DNA from: Pyrus communis
Lineage: Eukaryota > Streptophyta > Magnoliopsida > Rosales > Rosaceae
Direction: 5' to 3'
Length of the DNA stretch: 64,000 bases
Assembly (NCBI RefSeq): GCF_963583255.1
Contig: NC_084817.1
Span: 6,347,121-6,411,120 of the forward strand
Shown: positions 41,727 through 53,512 of the stretch, one piece after another
How positions within the stretch are numbered: the first letter of the stretch is position 1
Layout: each line of letters begins with the position of its first letter
Made by a program: the position numbers and the translations under genes
The notes under the pieces: generated by a model
Databases searched by the model: none
What the model was told of the DNA's origin: nothing
What the model saw: the letters and a program-made list of their open reading frames with translations, nothing else

Positions 41727-44620
41727 TTGGTTGAGCTGCTTGCATAACTTTAGACCTCTCCTTGGTTAGTACTAAGTAACTGCGTTACGGATACCTGCGG
41801 TTATTTATTCAATAAAACTTAATGATTCCTGTTAACCACTTAACGATTCCGGTTATTGTCAAATATTTAAAAATTAAGCACTTGGTTGGAGAGAAATAGA
41901 AGATTTTTTTTAAGATTATAAGGGAGTGGGAATAGATGAGATATGGGATGGAGTTAGATACTGGGCAACTTTTTTAGCATCGGTTTCGACTGTGTTTAGG
42001 GATTATTGTCGATCTTATCATTGATTCATGTGTTTGCAGCTGTAAAATGTGTTTTGGGGGTCAAATTTTGTTTAGCTTACGAAATCTTAATTGTCGAACT
42101 AAGAAGGCACACATCACACCACTCCATTACAAAATTGCATGGAAAAAAAAAAATGTGAGAAATATAGAGTGAGCATGCATGCCAAGTAATATCCACATGA
42201 ACTAAAAGATGAGAAACTCTTGATAAGGACTGATCAGGACCATTTATTATATCAACTCCATAACACATTACTACATTACTGCAGCTTAGCAGAAGGAAAC
42301 ACATCAAAAAACCATGAAATTTTTTTGTTAGTAACACGAATTGGATTTACGAAAATTGCAAGAAAACGAAAAATGAAAACAGTAATCAAAGTTATTCATT
42401 TCTCCAGCAAAATTAATCAAAATCTCAAAACACTAATTTTGTTTGATCTCTTCGTGTTGCTTCGTGGTGCGTCCATGGCTGCCATATCATTCCCACCCCA
42501 CATTCAAAGACTTGCGATACTACATTCAAAGACTTTCCAAACAACACCAACAAAAAAACCAAAATTCCATTGAAATCAAAACTGCTATACCTGATGTTGA
42601 AAACCCCCCCTTACACGCACCAAAAAGGGGATATGTCCGATCCCTTTCTCTTTGGAATGAATGGAAACCACATACTAAACTGCTGAAAACGAAAATTGGT
42701 ACCTGCACGGAAAAGGATAACTTGAATTCGTCATACTGGGCAAAGAAAAAAAAAATTTACAAAGTTCCATTGAAATCGATGCCACAAACAGAGCTAATAC
42801 ATATTGCACGCAGGGCACAAAACGCAAAACGGCAACCACCAAAAACAGGATATGTCACTGATTTTGCCGATCCCTTTCTGTTTGGAATGTATAGAAACCA
42901 CACAGTAAACTGAAAACGAAAATTGGTTTCCTTCCTATTATTCATCTCTAAAAACGAAATTTGGCACGTGGGTAGTTATAGTTGAACGTCCCACTAAACT
43001 GAGATGAGATCGGGGGATTCCTTCGGAGTAACTGGTTCGTGCTTTTTTTTTATTCCTAGTATTTCAAGGTTCAAATAAAAGAGCATTTTTTTAGACAACG
43101 AAATAGTTTTATCCCACAAGTAAACCCGAAAAGGTCATTATTGGTGGTGAATCATGAGTGTTATGTGAAAGAAGGTGGGACGCAAATGGAAGCGGATGAA
43201 ACTAACAAAATCAGGGAGGTGGGGGTGACGAAATTTTTTTTGTCTTGCTCCCAAAGAATACCTAGTCCAGTATCCAAACCGAAGAATTTCTCCATCAATA
43301 GAATGACTCACATTGATGATGGTCTCCACTAAAAATGTATCTACCAAAAACATGACAGCAAAGTTTTCCAGCAAAGGGAAATTACGAAATACCCATTTTA
43401 AAACATTCCGCATTACATATTGAAACTAGTCTAAGAACTAGACATGGGGTCATAAGAACTAGACAATGTCAATGGCAAGTACGAATTCATGTTTAATAGA
43501 AACATTCCTATAATTTTATTTGATTTTTTACGATTAATAAAAAGCTACCTCATCTTAGGATCAAGACATACCACAAGCTTCTTTGAAAACTAATAGAGAT
43601 GGGCCTTAACCCTTTTTAGTTTTTACAGATTGTTCATCAAGAAATATTGCATGTACCAGTACTCAAACTTAAACTTTGGTCTAACGAAAAGAACAATTCA
43701 TACCAACTCAATTAACATTTTGTTCTAAATAAAAAATTTTAAAGCAATTTTTGCGTTGCACACTTTTTTATAGATTCGTTCGTTTATATATGATTAGGAT
43801 ATTGGTAACTGGGAAGTGTAGAAAACTAGATTCATTAAAACGTTATTTTGAGCAAAACATGACATGTTGACTGACCACAGACAGCCAACAACCACTTTTT
43901 TTGGAGCCACAGGATTCACTGATCGTCAAATCACATTCATTTATCGTGTATCGTACGTTTAATAATTATTGTAAATTTTTTATTTAAAATTGAATTTAAA
44001 TATTACCTAATAAAAATTAATTACACGATATATAATAAACGGATATAATTAAAAAATCTTCAAAATCGTTACAAAGAAAATCCGATGAGGATCCTCTCTT
44101 GAATGGATTTCGCTTTCTAAAATATTTGTTCTGTCCTACCTTGCTGGAGGTTTGACCGGCACGTGCCCGTCGTGCCAAATATGTCACACCTCGTACAACC
44201 GCGACCAACAATTTAACTTACAAAATTGTTCGGGTTTTGGAAATTTCAATGTCTTTTTGTTTTCTATTTTCGGTCTGCATTTATGTCACCGAACCCAATA
44301 TCGTACCCAACAGAACCGTTGACTTTTCGGTTTGACCACGCCACCCGCCACCCCCACGACATGTCGTTTTACATTCAACATCCACGTAATCCGAACAAAC
44401 CCACAGCGTCATCTGAAAGGCTGGAATGCGCGGGAGCACGTACAGCTCAGCCGCACCGGATCGCCACGATGGAAAGCTTCAGGGGTACGCTATTTCGTTT
44501 ACTCCATAAACCCCCGAGTCCCCGTTTGGTAAACCCTTCTTCTCGCAGTCGAAAACCTCCGCAGCTCGAATCGGAAATTCCGGAAAAACCCTAGAACAAG
44601 CTGACGATCTCCATTTACGC
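41727..44620. other. Long intergenic stretch without a supported gene
   Basis: It starts with flank shared with BAHD 3 (to ~41900). 42560-42710 and 42760-42930 are two diverged direct copies sharing GATCCCTTTCTNTTTGGAAT and ACTGAAAACGAAAATTGG. The frames across them (156 aa plus strand, 60-62 aa minus strand) have no known domain. The rest, up to the NAC leader, is AT-rich. 44480-44620 is probably the NAC promoter and leader. Confidence 0.45.
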
Positions 44621-46749
44621 ATGGGAGATCCTAAAGCGACGTCGTTGCTTTCGCTGCCCCCCGGTTGCCGATTCTACCCCTCGGAGGAGCAGCTCCTCTG
44701 CCACTACCTCCCCAACAAGAACGCCGCCGAGGCGGGGAAATCGGGCGGGTACGATTTGATCAGGGAGCTCGATTTGTACGGCCACGATCCGTTCGAGCTG
44801 CCGGAGAGAGCGTGTTACTCGTACGGCCACGGAGGGAGGAAGAGGCACTGGTTCTGCTACACGGTTAGGGTTTTGAAGGAGAGTAGGGCGAAGGGCGGGT
44901 ATTGGCGGAGGCAAGGGCGGGTTAGGGACGTGGTGGGCGGTGGAGGGAAGGTGGTTCTGGGGAGGAGGTCGCGCTTTGTGTTTTATTTGGGGAATTCGCC
45001 AAACGACGCCGTAAGGACTGATTGGGTTCTCTATCAGTATGCTCAGGTTGATCATGTTAAGGTAATTTTCGTACACTGTCGATTTTTCGCATTTCGGTTT
45101 GGATGAAGGGGCATTGCCTTATTAGGGTTTGAAGTTCTTGTAGAATTGTCTTATGAGGGTTTGAAATTCTTGTAGAATTCATGTAATATTTTTTCTTGTT
45201 TTGTATAATTTGGTTGTTGTTGTTGTTGTTGTATCAATGTCATATTTATGCGTGATTCCGGTTAATTAGGAAAAGGGGCATTATTCCTTTTTTATTTCTT
45301 TGGTTAAATTGCTGAATATTTGAGTTGGACGAATAATTTTCCATATCTATTGAGCTGTTGAGAATTTTGAGTTTTGTTTGGCGAGTAGATAGTTATCGGA
45401 AATGTCTCATTAGAACCCAATAGGCTGTGTAAGCATAGACGAAATTTTTTTTTTTTTTACTCGGTGAGACATGAGTAGAAATGTAGGCTTTGACACTCTC
45501 TTTTGCAAATTTATTCTTCATGACGTTCAACCATGGTCTAGCTCTCTAGCCGATTAAGCATTGTGCGTTATGCCATACGATTGATACTCCCCTTAGTCAT
45601 TACTACACGGTGCTAAATATAATGGCATGTGTGCACATGAGTAACATGTCGTATGTCTGTTCATGTGCAGGCTGCTTTTGTCCTTTGCCGTATTTTGATG
45701 AGATCTCGTAGTGGAAATAGAGTATCAGATCATGGTTTAAGTTCTTATGCTGAAGAAAGTGCTTGCACTGTTCGTCACATTGGAATTCAGCATGATGGAT
45801 TTCATACTCCCAGTAGTAGTGAAAATGAAGTGCATGGTGACACTTCTGTGCCTAGGAAAAATGAGATGTCAAAGTATCCGAGGCTGGACCCTGAGCTAGA
45901 TGATCGAGTCATGACAAGGCCTGTTTCTATATCAAGAATTCAGTCTAATGAACAGGTAAATGCACCTTAAACAAATTCTTGTGCTACTACTGTTAGTGCT
46001 ACTTTCATCATTCACATGCTTGATATACTATACTATTTAAAAACGACAGAGTCTTACATAGCTGTTCAATAGAATTCATTTTTCAATTGTTGATATATTC
46101 TACCTTTTTCAATAATTTATTTTGTTTTTCATTCTGCCACATCAATGGTACTGTGCCTTATTTTTTAGAATCTAAAGGACATCTTGTGAAGTTTGTTGCC
46201 TTGATAAACTGGTTTAAAATTATTGTTTTCTGTTGGGACACTTATTCTAAGCGTGTCTTTCATTAGCATCAGACATTTTCTGATGCTCTTTTTGTGATAG
46301 TTTTGCACTTTGCAGTCAGAAATATCCGTATGCTTCCAAACAGATGAAAACAGTAAAAACCTGTAGATGGAGTCTTGACAATCTCCAAAATCTCATTTTG
46401 CCATCCTTAGAAATTTCCCATTTGTTATTTTATGCACTTCGTGTCTCAAAATTATTGAATTAGTCAGAGTCTGAAGTTTTCTAGACACATGTGGCTTTTG
46501 AAAATTTCTGATGCTGGTGTAATACTAGTGTACTATTGATTCCATTACGTCTTGTTACATTACATGGTTCGTCTGATCCTGTTTTAAGTTATAATTTTTT
46601 CTGCTAAATTATTTGGATTTCTTTCTGTGCAGGTGCCAGCATCTGTGCTTGGTGGTGGGAATCCTATATTGCTTGATAATTTGGCAGCCAAGCACTTACA
46701 TTCCATTATGGAGGGTGATTTTATAGAGTTGGATGATCTCATCGATTGA
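44621..46749 (+). CDS. NAC-domain transcription factor, three exons
   Basis: Exons 44621-45061, 45671-45955 and 46633-46749 join in phase with GT-AG introns to give 280 aa. The NAC domain fills residues ~12-160: subdomain A reads LPPGCRFYPSEEQLLCHYL (canonical LPPGFRFHPTDEEL), then YDLIRELDLYGHDPFELPE, the RKRHWFCYT block, and subdomain E TDWVLYQYA (~133-141). Exon 2 begins AAFVLCRI, the usual end of the domain. The C-terminal part is short and ends in an acidic stretch, MEGDFIELDDLID, a likely activation segment. NAC factors bind DNA as dimers in the nucleus. The variant subdomain A suggests a divergent clade; I cannot name an orthologue. No membrane segment is seen. Confidence 0.9.
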
Positions 46750-47300
46750 GCATCCAATATAAATGGTAAAGCAACTGGATCGTTCTTATTAGAGGGAGTC
46801 TCTGGATCTCAAAGAGGTGGAATCAACCTAAATTTTCAGACTAAATTACTGAGGTGCTAAATTTTCGCTTGAGACAAACTGTGTATACGCTCTGTTTAAA
46901 TGCACAGCAGAGGATGAGAAGGGTTTAAGTACTGAAAACCCTTTAAGAAACATTAAGGGATAAAGTATACTGTTGATTACGAAGTGGAGAGAGATGAATG
47001 GCGGGCACCAACACCTGTAAAGGTAATAGTTACATAAATCATTCAACGTATTGTATTCCGGTTCATGCCAAGAAATATTCATTTGCTTTTTTTGGGGATG
47101 CAGATTTGCTCTGTGCCTAAAAAGGGGCAAGGGCTTCACTGGAACAAGAAAGACTAATACGTCTGATGATGGTAAATCCGATATCGAATCTATTAGTATC
47201 AGCCGCTTCAGCCGGATTTCAATCCTGCTGCCTTATATCTACATTTGGATACTTTGAACTTTTGGAAAGGTTATGTTTTTCCGTTGCCTAGCGCCTCCCT
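46750..47300 (+). other. NAC gene 3' UTR and flank
   Basis: The T-rich and mixed sequence after the NAC stop codon is consistent with a 3' UTR. An exon-like stretch at 47100-47250 (after TTTTTTGGGGATGCAG) has no domain. I cannot exclude an additional untranslated exon. Confidence 0.4.
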
Positions 47301-47309
47301 TAGCAAGGC

Positions 47310-48075
47310 CTATTTTACTGTCTGATTCTGTTTTTCATCTCTCTTTCATATTCCAAAGATTTGATAGAAAACATTTCTGGGTTTTAAGTAATTTCGACAT
47401 AAAGATGATGACATTCATTTGATAATATGTTTGTAATTCCATGATGAATAGCTGTGGGAAATCAGCTTTGATTATTCGTTATACAATTTCTTATCTGTCA
47501 CATTTTCTGGAAATGCTCTGATTAGTATATAGGTTTCTTTGTTATCGTATCGTGACCTCCCGTCATTTTGCAGAAGGTTATGTTCATTGTTGATACGCTT
47601 GTTCGTCGTCTTCATCTTCTTCACCTTTCTATGTCTGTAAAGTCGTCCTGGTTTTATTCTAGTGTCTTTGCTGTTAGCTTTGGGCTGTACCTGTTTCTTT
47701 AGCTGTTCGGCCTCATTTGTGGCTTCCTTTGGGCTTTGTGATGAAATCTTTTTTAGACACCCTTAAAGAAGCAAAAATATCTGTTGGATATTATGACGAG
47801 AGTTTTAATGAAAAGTATGCGGTACTGTTCATTTAACGAAAAATCACAGTTTTACATTAAAAAGTCAATCTTGGAACTATGCATCTTACTCTTTATTTTG
47901 TTCTTATCGTTAAAACTCAAAGTTTTCAAGTCTTTTTCATTAGTTTTCCTTATTATTAACTAGTTTAATTCGTGTCCCTAGTTTGATTAAAATTGTTTTC
48001 TGTCAACTAAAACGCATATCTTTTGCAAATTATTATTTTTTATTAAAAAAAAGGGATAACTAGTGGCAAGCCATG
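47310..48075 (+). repeat. Segmental duplication, copy A
   Basis: It matches 48675-49545 over most of its length, from TGCTGTCTGATTCTG-type sequence to GGGATAACTAGTGGCA. It carries its own MITE at 47799-47951, absent at the equivalent point of copy B. No gene lies inside. Confidence 0.85.
47799..47951. mobile_element. 153-bp MITE, copy in duplication A
   Basis: It starts AGAGTTTTAATGAAAA and ends TTTTCATTAGTTTTCCTT, with 9-bp flanks ATTATGACG and ATTATTAAC (three mismatches). Copy B of the duplication shows the empty site ATTACTAAC at ~49433. The 9-bp duplication suggests a Mutator-type MITE. Confidence 0.75.
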
Positions 48076-48094
48076 GTGATATCTTTGGGCTCAG

Positions 48095-48545
48095 GGATTC
48101 TGCTAAATTGTAGTTGGAACGAGATTCATTTCGTCACTCATTTTAATAACATAAATTAACATATCAACAATGGTTTTTTTTATATAAGATTGTCTCTGAG
48201 ATTGACATAATTTTTCGCTTTGGTCCCTGTGATGTATAATCAATAGACATAATCCCCGATTTTGTCCACGTCAATTATTTTGGTTATTCAGTGAAAATTT
48301 TTCTCTAAATAAGGATAGAATAATAAAAATACTCTTACTTTTGTCAAATCATTTTGCCATTGTTTATTAAATAGAGGGTATGTTTGTCATTTTAAGGGTG
48401 GACAAACTTAGTAATCACTTTTATCGATTTCAAATATCAAAGACTAAAGTGATAAGTTATGCTTATCTCAAGAACTATTTTGACCAATACATCTGTCAAT
48501 AATTGATATCATGTAGCCATAGTCTACAATTTTTCTTTGGGGTAG
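48095..48545 (+). repeat. Repeat block C, copy 1
   Basis: From TCTGCTAAATTGTAGTTGG to ATTGATATCATG, this matches 50346-50790 with scattered differences. It includes a CAAACTTAGTAA...TTTTATCGATTT stretch. It is non-coding, transposon-like and AT-rich. Confidence 0.75.
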
Positions 48546-48674
48546 ATCGGCTTTTGTGCCGAATGCACTGTTCCAAATATAAGTAACAAAGTACAAGTGG
48601 TATGTGTAGCCGGTCATGCAATGGTAGTTTTTAATTTTTTTAGCAATAGCAGTCTTTTTTTTTTTTTAAACTTA

Positions 48675-49545
48675 TTTGGCTTATTTTGCTGTCTGATTCT
48701 GTTTTTCATCTCTCTTTCATGTTCCAAAGATTTCATAGAAAACATTTCTGGGTTTTAAGTAATTTCGACATAATGATGATGACATTCATTTGATAATATG
48801 TTTGCAATTCCATGATGAATAGCTGTGGGAAATCAGGTTTGATAATTCGTTATACAATTTCTTATCATGTCACATTTTCTGGAACTGCTCTGATTCGTAT
48901 ATAGGTTACTTTGTTATCGTATTGTGACCTCCCGTCATTTTGCAGAAGGTTATGTTCATTGTTGATACGCTTGTCCGTCGTCTTCTTCTTCTTCACCCTT
49001 CTGTCTGTAAACTCGTCCTGGTTTTATTGTAGTGTCTTTGCTGTTGGCTTTCCATGGCTGTAAACTCGTCCTGGTTTTATTGTAGTGTCTTTGCTGTTGG
49101 CTTTCCATGGCTGTAAACTCGTCCTGGTTTTATCCTAGGGAGTTTTAATGAAAAGCCGCGATACTGTTTACTTTAACAAAAAATCACATTTTTACACTAA
49201 AAAATCAATCCCGGTGCTATTCACTTTACTCTTTATTTTGTCATTATCATTAAAATTCAAAGTTTTCAAACATTTTTCATTAGTTTTCCTTTTATTCTAG
49301 TGTCTTTGCTGTTAGCTTTGGGCTGTACCTGTTTCTTTAGCTGTTCGGCCTCAATTGTGGCTTTGGGCCTTCCTTTGGGCTTTGTGATGAAATCTTTTTT
49401 AGACACCATTAAGCAAAAGTATCTGTTGGGTATTACTAACTAGTTTAATTCATGTCCCTGGTTTGATTAAAATTGTTTTCTGTCAACTAAAACGCTTATC
49501 TTCTGCAAATATTTTTTTATTAAAAAATTGGGATAACTAGTGGCA
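48675..49545 (+). repeat. Segmental duplication, copy B, with internal triplication
   Basis: Partner of 47310-48075. A ~52-bp piece containing TAAACTCGTCCTGGTTTTAT and TTTGCTGTTGGC is present three times between 49005 and 49135. It carries a MITE at 49139-49291 where copy A has none. Confidence 0.85.
49139..49291. mobile_element. 153-bp MITE, copy in duplication B
   Basis: It starts GGAGTTTTAATGAAAA and ends TTTTCATTAGTTTTCCTT, flanked by TTATCCTAG (49130-49138) and TTATTCTAG (49292-49300). Copy A of the duplication has the uninterrupted TTATTCTAG near 47654-47662. It is the same family and exactly the same length as the copies at 47799 and 58686. Confidence 0.85.
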
Positions 49546-51330
49546 TCTCTGAGTCCGGAGAGCTTATGGGGTAATCTTACCATGTTTGTGGTCAAGATCA
49601 AGCAAACTCACGAATTTGAACTATCAAATCCGAAACCTTTCACATTTATTTATTTATTTGAAAGTTGTAGTCTGCAATTTTTCTTTGGGGGTAGATCGGC
49701 TTTTGTGCCGAATTTACTGTTCCAAAAATAAGTAACAAAGTAAAAGTGGAATGTGTAGCCGGTCATGCAATAGTAGTCTTATATTATTATTATTTTTTAA
49801 AACTTATCTGTCTCAAAACGACGTCGTTTCACAAGAAAAAACTTCTTTGCTAAATACCTAGTCATTGCACATCCAAGGAGGCAATAAATACCTCTCCGCC
49901 GCCACTTGTTCAGATCGTCAGAAGGGTCTCAGAGGTCTTTCACATGCAAATGACAATCGATGAAAATGACAATTATACTGTTATTGCAATTTAACAAAAA
50001 CACTTTGGAACAAAAATTCACAAAAAATTTCTCCCATGTTTCAGTATAAATTTCTAGTTTATTTGGTTGTTTTAAGTTCCCAGAAAATCGTAGCAAATTG
50101 CTCTTCTCCCCATAACAAATGATGCTCGAAAGTCAAACAAATCTAGGATTGTGTAATTTAAAAATTAAATCAACTGTGGCCTCCGTGTATATCTACTCTG
50201 TTTTTCCTTTCAATTCTCAAGTGCTTTCCCCTCTTTTTGTGAAATTTTTTGGAAAATAATATTGTGTTTTAATTGTATATTTTGAACCATTCTCTTCTAC
50301 AACTAACACGTTCTGATTATGTTACATCCACATCCGATATTTTAAGGAGTCTGCTAAACTGTAGTTGGAACAGTATTCATTTCGACACTCATATCAATAA
50401 CATAAATTAACATATCAATAATAGGTTTTTTATTCAAAATAGTCTCTAAGATTATCTTTTATGTGATGTATAATTAATAGATATAGTCCCTAACTTTGTC
50501 CACGTTAATTATTTTGGTCATTTAGTGAAATTTTTTCTCTAAATAAGGATAAAATAATAAAAATACTCTTAATTTTTGTCAAATCATTTGACCTATTGTT
50601 TATTAAATTGAGAGTATGTTTGTCATTTTAATCCTATTTAATAGAGATCTTTCGCGAAATGACTAAAATAATTAACGGTCGACAAACTTAGTAACCACTT
50701 TTATCGATTTTAAATATTAGAGATCAAAATGATGAGTTATGTCTATCTCATGACCAAAAAGTCTGTTAATAATTGATATCATGTCTCTATGACTTTTGAT
50801 ATGGTTCTCGATTCAGCTAGAGTTTAATAAAAAAATATTAGTTGTTTGGTAGATGCATTTTAGTGATCAACTTTCGGTAGGGAATCCTGACTTCGAGTTG
50901 TTCAAGTTAAAAGCAGACCAATTCATTCACATTATATTGGGAGGAAGTCGCATTTGTTAATTAGCCCTCGGAAGTCAAGTTTGGTGGATGCTTTTGACCC
51001 TAAATTTTGCAGGTAGACCTCAGTGGAATACCGATTCACCTCTAATTTTTTTAATTTTCTTTGGATATTTTTTAGATATGTTAATTTCCCATCTACCACA
51101 AAAAAGCACTGCCATGGCATGCGATCTCTCCAGAGCCAAAATAATTGGTTTAAAGCCATTCCTCTGGTTTTACGGATCTGCAATCTGTGTGTCCTTTTGT
51201 GTCACATTTCGTCACCTTGTCTTGAGAAACTTTAATCGTCTCAGAAACTCATTTCCTTGCTATGTGGCAATCTTGCTTCCTCAACTCAAAAGCACTTATT
51301 CAAAAAGTACTTACTAAAACAACTCCCACC
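49546..51330. other. Intergenic DNA with repeat block C, copy 2
   Basis: 50346-50790 repeats 48095-48545. 49660-49760 repeats 48515-48640 (the TAGATCGGCTTTTGTGCCGAAT region). 50985-51320 contains open frames of 70-109 aa without a known domain. No promoter or splice structure supports a gene. Confidence 0.5.
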
Positions 51331-51338
51331 AGTTGGCC

Positions 51339-52423
51339 TAGGGGTGGGCATAGGCCGGGCCGAGCTCAAAATTGAAGGAACCGGACCGGACCTGTTTGTA
51401 AATAAAACGGGGCAGGGCGGGGCGGGTTTTGGGTTTTTCAAAATGGGATCCGGACCTAACCTGACCCTTTTGAAACGGGCCGGTCCTACGGGTCCATGCG
51501 GGTCCAAGTGTGGGTGCCTCAGCTTCCTAGCAAGTCCACGTCTCCTCCATCCTCGGATACCTCCTCGAGTCCTTCATCCACTTCACCATCACGATAAACT
51601 CGAACTCCATCACCGCCTTGTATGTACTTCCCATTGTGGATCCATACATATAAAATCATGGCACCCTTTATCCGAAATCAACAAAATCAATCACTTTGTC
51701 TCTAGTTCCTTTTCAAAATCAACAAAATGGATTTGGGTTTATACCCTTTGATTGCAAGATCCCTATACAGATAACAACATGCAAGAGACATTGTCCTTCA
51801 ATTTTTCCTTAATCTAAACATTAGAAACAAAATCGAAGAAGGATAAGACTAAAGTCTAAACTCCACAACAAATTCAGAAAAAAGAAGGAAAAAAAAAAAC
51901 CCCATCTCATATTTCCCACAATACGGTACCTACAGATTAATGAAAACCCAGATAGGCTAGATGCCCAATCTTGCATAAAATTAAGATATGAAAGGAGACA
52001 TTGGAAGACTAAGAACAAAGAGCATGGTGGTCGACTTCGACTCGCATAGCGCTGACGATGGTGGTGTTTGACCATCTCGAGGTGCTGATGATATGGGTCT
52101 TCATTGAGGAGGAGAATCAAGAGATAGGTGGTGCGACGGTGGCGGCGGTTCTGAGTTTAATGTCGTCGAGGTCGAGGAGGAGAAGACGAGTAACAGGGAT
52201 TCTGCGGGTGGGAGGAGACGAGAAAGAGTCTGAGTTACAGACTGGGGGATGGGATCTTAGATGATGGACTAAGAAACGGGCCGGTCTGGGGGCCCGTTCT
52301 CAATATTTGGACTCGGGCCCGAACCTTAATTGCCATTGCCCCGCCCCGCCCTGCCTCGTTTACTCTCCAAAAAAATTGGAACTGCCCTGACCCGCGATTC
52401 CACTACCCGTTTGCCCACCCCTA
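51339..52423. mobile_element. Non-autonomous hAT-like element (1,085 bp)
   Basis: It has perfect 12-bp inverted ends TAGGGGTGGGCA/TGCCCACCCCTA and a perfect 8-bp target duplication AGTTGGCC (51331-51338 and 52424-52431), as expected for the hAT superfamily. Subterminal regions are GC-rich with repeated CGGGCCGG, GCCCCGCCCCG and ACGGGCC words on both sides. No hAT transposase is found; frames inside have no domain. Confidence 0.92.
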
Positions 52424-52579
52424 AGTTGGCCTCGCTTTCATGTGCAATATCATTTTCCCACATTTGATTCCCACCTTGGCCCATATGCCCACACCAGCTG
52501 ATGAAATTGTGTTATTTGCAACCCCAGGGATCATGGGTTTTGTTCCCTTGGCATAATTTTGATTCCATAACTATATCAT

Positions 52580-52690
52580 TTGAACCAAATATGAGTTAGG
52601 TCAGTTAGTTAATGTAGTGTCTCGTTCCTTTACACTCAAGTTCGTCTCTCTTGAGTAGTTTAGATTAATATATTCTTCAAAAAAAAAGAA
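52580..52690 (+). repeat. SINE-like fragment with A tail
   Basis: A tRNA-like head (TTAGGTCAGTTAGTTAATG), a box-B-like CAAGTTCGTCTCTC and an A9 tail at ~52678-52688. It is similar in layout to the SINE-like piece at 11.4 kb. Confidence 0.5.
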
Positions 52691-53512
52691 CATTTCCGAG
52701 GGAATTAGTATTACTATTATCTTTGATTTTGCACCTCAACCAACTCATTTATAATTAGTGTTTGAAATTTTTTCAGTGCAAGCCAATATTTTTATGGAAA
52801 GATCGGAAAAATGAGAAAATGATAAGGGAAAGGGGGTAAAGTCTAAACGTCACTCTATATCAGAGAAACTCTTAATTTTTGGTTAAAATGGATAAATTTC
52901 ATGTATATTTTCGACATATCAGTAATATCGACAAACTGCCATATGATATTCCCTGAAGTTTCATTTTAATTTTTCACGTTTTTGAGCAAATTTCCACCAT
53001 TTCCATCGAAAGCAACCGATATTGATATTTTCACAAATTTGCATATCGATATTTCTACCTATACCAATATTCTAAATATTGATGCATACTTGCCAACAAC
53101 CACCGCAACTTGAAACTCACCGCATTACTCCACTAACTTGACGCAAATTTTGTTTATTGCAAGTGTGAAATTGCACAAGTTATTAGGGGGTATAGTCAAT
53201 TTGGATTTCAGAGGATTTTAATGGATTTTTTAAAGTGATAGACGTGTGAATTTGTTTTTTATTAACATATTTTCAAAAGTAGAACCTTCAATTATATTGT
53301 TCACTTTTATCATAACACGTAAAATGATATATCACGTAACTTGTGTTTACGATACTTATAAAGAAAATCACCAATAGAAATGACACGGAAGTGGAGCTTA
53401 GCATATTTTCGTGGCCTCAAATTAGAATACAAAAACTATATGAGCAAGATAAAAAGCAAAAGCCAAAGCCTAAGCAACCACCTTTGAAAGGGCAAAAGAG
53501 AGAAGATAAGAG
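52691..53512. other. AT-rich spacer before the large Mutator element
   Basis: No gene, repeat boundary or RNA structure was recognised. It contains many short direct words (GATATTGATATTTTC, ATATCGATATTTC) suggestive of old repeats. Confidence 0.4.

Noticed and set aside
50988..51317. 109-aa frame before the hAT element
   Set aside because: No domain, frames overlap on both strands, and there is no gene structure.
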